Below, piece after piece: positions 59,395 through 64,000 of a stretch of DNA of 64,000 nucleotides (position 1 is the first letter of the stretch; each line of letters opens with the position of its first letter). Under the pieces are notes generated by a model. That model made no database searches and had not been told where the DNA came from. It saw only the letters and a program-made list of their open reading frames with translations. The DNA is from Darksidea phi (Eukaryota; Ascomycota; Dothideomycetes; Pleosporales; Lentitheciaceae), in NCBI GenBank assembly GCA_030770425.1, contig JASJFT010000043.1, positions 62,001 to 126,000 on the forward strand, given 5' to 3'. Position numbers and translations under genes: made by a program.

Positions 59395-61600
59395 CGTATC
59401 AAGTACGCACTGCTACATCAAAAATGCTTGTACATTCCTGGAGTGCGTCCGCTCTAAGTACTGATCTGACTTTTGAGAACTTATACTTGGAATGCTTTCC
59501 GCATGATCATTTACTGGACACATCACTTAACCTCGGAGAGCGAGTTGCATCCCGGGAGTCATTAAGCTGGGAAAGGACAAAAGAGGAACCCAAATCGACC
59601 CCAGGCCGATTGCCTGAAATGCCCATCTCTTTGTCTTGGGTCCTCTCGCCCGCATTCTTGGGTGGAGAGTTAGAGCGGTATAATCAACCAGGATCATAAG
59701 ATATTTCTAAGGTCACAGGGTAATGTGCCTGATCTGCATGGGAGTTGTTCACGCGCAGGTCAATAAGCTCATCTGAGATAAGTCCGACGCGGGTAAGACA
59801 GTAGCGCCCGGTCGACCTGCATATGACCCAAGCTCATGGAAATATAGCGTTTCTTGGTGCCACAACTACTATTCTGATACCCGTAGTCATCTATTCTGGA
59901 CCGAGTAATTGGCTGGGAGAGTAGTTACCCCGAACCCTCCCAAGCTCTATGCAATTGCCTGAAACAGGTGATTTATGTGGGTCCTACCACATACACGCCC
60001 CCACCGAGTGGATGGTGAGTAGCTATACCGGGCGCAATGGGCGCGCCCTCAGAACTGCCCGCCATCCGGGTACTATAAATAATAGTATACGCGCGATCAA
60101 TCAAGGTTATTCGGGGAGCGTAACACGCGTAGGATTTTATATATACAGGGCCGATGCGCTCATGGGTATAGGCGTTGTATAGTATAAACACTAAAAAGTT
60201 CTATACGATAACAGGTTCCAGTCGGTACGCGCCTGGCGTACTGTTACAATACCCTCCGGCAATACAAATCCCCCTCCAGTATTGGTGCGACGCCGGTACC
60301 CACTTAGCCGAGTTGGTGGCGTCAACCCATCCCGGAATAGGCTTAGTGACCCGCGCGTGAACAACTCCCGATCTGCATTAGAAGGAAGCGTCGTCCAACA
60401 GCTAAATCCTTGTATCAAACCGCTCTCTACGACGCTCTGAGCACACCTGGACCGACTGTACGGTATGGGTTGATATGCTGCTTGACCTCGGGTGCACGTG
60501 GTGTTATCCTCTGCCCTGATTGGCCCCAAGTCTACAGCCGCCTTTGTCCTACCCCCAAGTTACGCAGTGTGACTGTAACCACGGCACGGCGAGCGAAGTC
60601 ACATCAATTCTAAAATTATGTGTCTAGTCATGAGCTGAAAAGTTGCTGTGCCGCATGCTGTCCACCCCGAAAGGCGGGATGACAACTATATTAAGGGGGC
60701 AGATGACTACCGAACTCGGTCAATCATGACCAATTCCATCGGGTTGGGATTGTAGTAGCTCTAATCGGCTCTTTATATTTTCGGTACAACTTGAGGACGC
60801 CGCAAGGCAACTGCCCCGGACGCCGCCCAGCTTTCAAAAGTCCGTTGGCGCCTCCACGGCGGACGAAAAACGGAGCTTTCCCGGAAACGCGTTCGCATAT
60901 ATCTTATTTTGCCTTAAGCAAGCAATTGGATGGTCAGCAGATTGATTAGAGTGCATAGTCGGGGCGGATAATGATCATGCGACGGCCCGTAACGTGTCGA
61001 AGCATCCAAGCTTTTGTTCTGATAAAAACTCGGATACGGAATTTATCGCAGCACAGACGTAAAAGAGACGAGTGTGTGACAGCTATCTCGTGACATGGTT
61101 AAAAGGGCGAAATTTGATGAGTCTTGTGATAGCGCATTGCGGGCCGGAATATACGGGAGATGCGTAATAGCCGGAGTGGGCGAACTTCGGGCCGCGCAAG
61201 GACGACCCGGCCCGATGTGCATGATAGTGATTGAATGAGTCTTTGACACGCTGGTCACAGTAAGGCGGCCTGCATCGGATGGACGTCGCGACATGACGCT
61301 TTATATTCATAGATGTCAGTAAACTCCAACACTAAGAGACTGACAAGTGGATAGCTGCATCAAGCTGGTGGACGGGTCATCCAGGAGTTAACTTGCATCT
61401 ATTAAGCTCCCATTCGATTCGAATACATTTGGATTGAAAACCATTTCTTAAGGAACTAACGTCTGGGGATTACTGCTATGATAAAAGAACACACTACAAT
61501 GAGACAACGAATTATGAAACAGAAAGCACATGCCCCGCTCATCCTTATCTAGTACTCGAACCAAACTCACTGCTACGCAACTAAATGGACATGCAAAGCA
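59395..61600. other. 2.2-kb intergenic region
   Basis: No gene is supported; all frames are short and motif-free. It separates the P450 from the PTH11-like gene. Confidence 0.4.
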
Positions 61601-62868
61601 CTAGCGGCGGGCTTCCACATCCATGGTAGCTCCAGGAATCAGATTCTTCATAGAGATGCCATCTTCCTCTAAGTTAGCATACTGATTCCGACTGTTTCCA
61701 TTCATGCGGCTTGCAGAAGAATTTCTCGGCGCCTGAGATCGGGTGGAGCGCGAAGATAGAGAAGCTCGACTGAAAGCTGACCTGATCGCCAAATAGATTC
61801 CGGACTTTGCAAAATGGCTTCCGAAGCAGTATATCGCGGGAGTGCAGCTGACGATAATTGCTATGCAGCATTCCATTACGCTACAATTATGACGATTAGA
61901 TTCACAGCGGATAGCACTAGACAAGGAGACTTACGTGCAGAGCATAGCAATTGTCATGTCAGCAGAGCTCCCTCTGAGAGACAAGGTTTTATAGTGTAGT
62001 GAGACTGCACTCGCGATGATTGCACTAGCAAAAAGAATTAGTGCAAGGGTTGTGTGTTGCTGACCAGAGATATAACTTACAAAATCCCAGTGAGAAACAC
62101 CAAAATCAGGCCAATTTTCTTCTTCGAAGGAAGCTGCATTCTGAATAAAGGCCGGAGAGGAAGTAGGAGGATGAGGACGTCGGAAATGACGGCGACTGAG
62201 CCGACGACAACGCCAGCGATAGATGACTTCTTCGCGCAGTGCGCTAGGTGCATCAAACCAATGGTGTGCTGGGGTGGGCATATAGGTACAGTCGCACCTA
62301 GTATCATGACTAGGCCTGTGGTTGCGAGTATCCCGTAGCAGACGATCTTAAACCACTTCTCGACGCTGAACACTCGGATATAAAGGAGCAGTATAGGAAC
62401 CTTCGAGGTCCACATAGACGCGCCCGTCACAACGCCAATGGCTATTCCCAGCTGCAGGGTTCAATTAGCGTATCTTTCTAATGGCAAGCACACAATTGCT
62501 CGTACCTCTTGTATTTCGAATAAATTGGTTGTCGGAGTAACGAGCGCTTCACACAGTCAACCTCCTGGCCTGAGAACGTACCAAGATTGCGGCGTACCCT
62601 TCACTGTGAGATAGTTGACCGTCAGGCTCGCAGCTAGAAATATAACAGCAACGAACGCAAAGTCTGGCGTTTCTTCAGTAATTCGTCCCGCTGATCGCAA
62701 GTAAGAGGACTGGTCCGACTTACAGTCACTAGCGACAAGTCGTTTAGTGTAGCGCGCGTTTGCGCCGATACGAGCAACAACAAAAATGGAAGTAAACGTG
62801 ACAATAGTAGCTCCGGTAATGAGAAATGCCCTAGGGGACATTTCTTCCGTAGGTGCTGCAAGCGACAT
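61601..62868 (-). CDS. PTH11-like / fungal rhodopsin-domain integral membrane protein
   Basis: Six exons (62868-62724, 62663-62598, 62546-62506, 62451-62081, 62024-61935, 61880-61601) give 330 residues with phase closed throughout. Introns are 60, 51, 54, 56 and 54 bp. The first intron is frame-preserving, and the second uses a weaker AAG acceptor, so exons 2-3 are the least certain part. The ATG at 62868 starts MSLAAPTEEM. Seven hydrophobic segments are expected. Clear ones are FLITGATIVTFTSIFVVARI, AFVAVIFLAASLTVNYL, KVPILLLYIRVF, GILATTGLVMILGATV, SVAVISDVLILLLPL, ILVFLTGIF with AIIASAVSLHY, and CIAIIVSC. A cytosolic Ser/Arg-rich tail ends in YANLEEDGISMKNLIPGAT. These are marks of the fungal rhodopsin-like family that includes Pth11, a surface-sensing receptor in Magnaporthe. 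Many paralogues exist and ligands are unknown. Confidence 0.8.
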
Positions 62869-63434
62869 CTCGAGTTGTGATAATTTCTTGCGATAGAACA
62901 ATCTGTTGCTGTTTTGTTGTGCGCATTAGAGTATTGTATATACTAGAAAGATCGGCAAACTATAAGATGTCATGCCAAGTTTGCTGCTCGGCCGATTGGA
63001 GTCTCGGCGTACTCTATGCTGAGGCGTAGTGCGTATCGGTTACGTACTCTTGGTACTTCTTTCCAGATTGGCTACCACATGCATGTCAGCATGCATGCGA
63101 CCTTAGCAAGTATATGAACCCTTACACTTCAACAAACCATAGTCACGGGTAGTAACACTGTGTTGGAACACTCAACCTCGCCTATCCATGTAGCAGACAC
63201 CGGTCAAGACTTATGCGCAGGGTGAGAAGTCATTGCTCTCTGTGCGACGGCAATATACCGCCACCTGCAAAAACAGTGTAAACTGTCCAGATGACGGGCT
63301 TCTGAAGCAGTAGAAAAGGAGCCGCCTCATACTCTCTCTTTTACCTATTTCCATCAATCTTTGTATCCAGGTTCCTGAAATCCTCCACGCAGCACTTTTC
63401 AATACTTCAATCTCAAGTCTTGTTTTTGATTAGT
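62869..63434. promoter_or_regulatory. Divergent promoter region, PTH11-like / P450
   Basis: 566 bp between divergent starts. It contains GCATGCATG-like repeats near 63079-63098 (CATGCATGTCAGCATGCATG), a dyad-like arrangement, and T-rich leader sequence before 63435. Any regulatory role is inference. Confidence 0.4.
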
Positions 63435-64000
63435 ATGGCTTTGCTAGATGTCCAAACGCTGTGGCTCAGCAAAAGTGCAATGATCAGCGTTGCTGTAGGG
63501 CTGTTCCTAGTAGCATTATCGTGGAAAGCATGTATTGCTGGAAGACTGGTCAGTGCCATATTGCTCCCTGATCGCTCATACCCCTGACAGCTTCTTCGTA
63601 GATCCGACTAAGACGATATCGAATCGGTCCGAGATTGCCAAAGATGGTCTTACAACGTGTCTCTGCTTGGACATATCTGTTCGACGGACCAAACATGATT
63701 CAGCAGGCTTTTGATGAGGTAAAATAATGTCGCAGAACTGAATCATGTGCTCAACGTGTCTAATTACCACAAACAGGCCAATGGACAGCCTTTCGAACTC
63801 TTCGCTCCCGACACGCGATACGTCTTCGTATCCTCATTTCAGCACATCAGAGAACTCGACAATGCTCCTGATACGGTCTTGTCACTGCAAGCTGCGTCGA
63901 AGCAAGTGAGACATCCGCTATAAAAGAAAACATCTTCTCGGTTGGATACTCACGCTTGTCAGATGCTGCAACCAAAACACACAATGCATGGGTTCAATTG
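63435..64000 (+). CDS. Cytochrome P450, N-terminal part only (runs off the window)
   Basis: Four exons are visible: 63435-63548, 63602-63718, 63777-63905 and 63963 to the window end. Introns are 53, 58 and 57 bp, all phase 0. The ATG at 63435 begins MALLDVQTLWL followed by a membrane anchor (ISVAVGLFLVALSW). After the hinge IRLRRYRIGPRLP come ANGQPFELFAPDTRYVFVSS, then FQHIRELDNAPDTVLSLQAA and KQMLQPKHTMHGFN. These match the N-terminal third of fungal P450s related to the CYP503/ent-kaurene-oxidase and similar groups. The haem loop lies outside the window, so completeness is unknown. It is divergent from the PTH11-like gene and 4 kb from the complete P450. Confidence 0.85.

Overview
This window is nuclear DNA of a filamentous ascomycete (Pezizomycotina; a Dothideomycete is my best guess). 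The reasons are short introns of about 45-115 bp with GTATGT/GTAAGT donors and CTAAC/CTGAC branch sites, and fungus-restricted families: HET-domain proteins, a NACHT STAND receptor, a PTH11-type rhodopsin-like membrane protein, a DUF6604 protein, and multidrug MFS pumps beside cytochromes P450. I see no plasmid, phage, rRNA, tRNA or CRISPR feature. I built gene models by joining open frames at consensus splice sites and checking phase at every junction; they are predictions without transcript support.

Left part (1-15 kb). A six-pass membrane protein (77-1368, -) is followed by an AT-rich gap and a decayed HET gene (2472-3673, -). Two BTB/POZ genes (4403-5490 and 11687-12631, +) flank a 1366-residue disordered Ser-rich protein (7056-11219, -). 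A 12-TM MFS transporter (12840-14702, -) closes the block.

Middle (15-34 kb). This is an accessory-looking stretch: three F-box-like relatives in one orientation (17123, 20159, and a damaged copy at 21983), a DUF6604 protein (23522-25909, +), an intact HET protein (26950-29224, -) next to AT-rich DNA, and a large 2OG-Fe(II)-oxygenase-like protein (30168-33637, +). The last has a Cys-rich N-terminus and an acidic 14-residue repeat, and both expected iron-binding histidines appear replaced. It is the most unusual gene here.

Right-centre (34-47 kb). Core-type genes: an SDR oxidoreductase, a steryl-ester-hydrolase-like lipase, the mitochondrial COX assembly factor Pet191 (divergent from the lipase), a bZIP regulator in GC-rich surroundings, and an ABHD12-like hydrolase.

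Right end (47-64 kb). A truncated HET relic sits beside an intact NACHT receptor (48675-51525, -). After a 3.7-kb gene-poor stretch come a DHA2 multidrug pump, a complete P450, a PTH11-like membrane protein, and the first exons of a second P450 running off the window. Pump plus two P450s suggests the edge of a secondary-metabolite locus, but no backbone enzyme is in view.

Two themes recur. Self/non-self families (HET, NACHT, possibly DUF6604) occur as both intact and broken copies. Families also expand locally (BTB pair, F-box-like trio, HET trio, P450 pair), with at least one member decaying in the F-box-like and HET groups.
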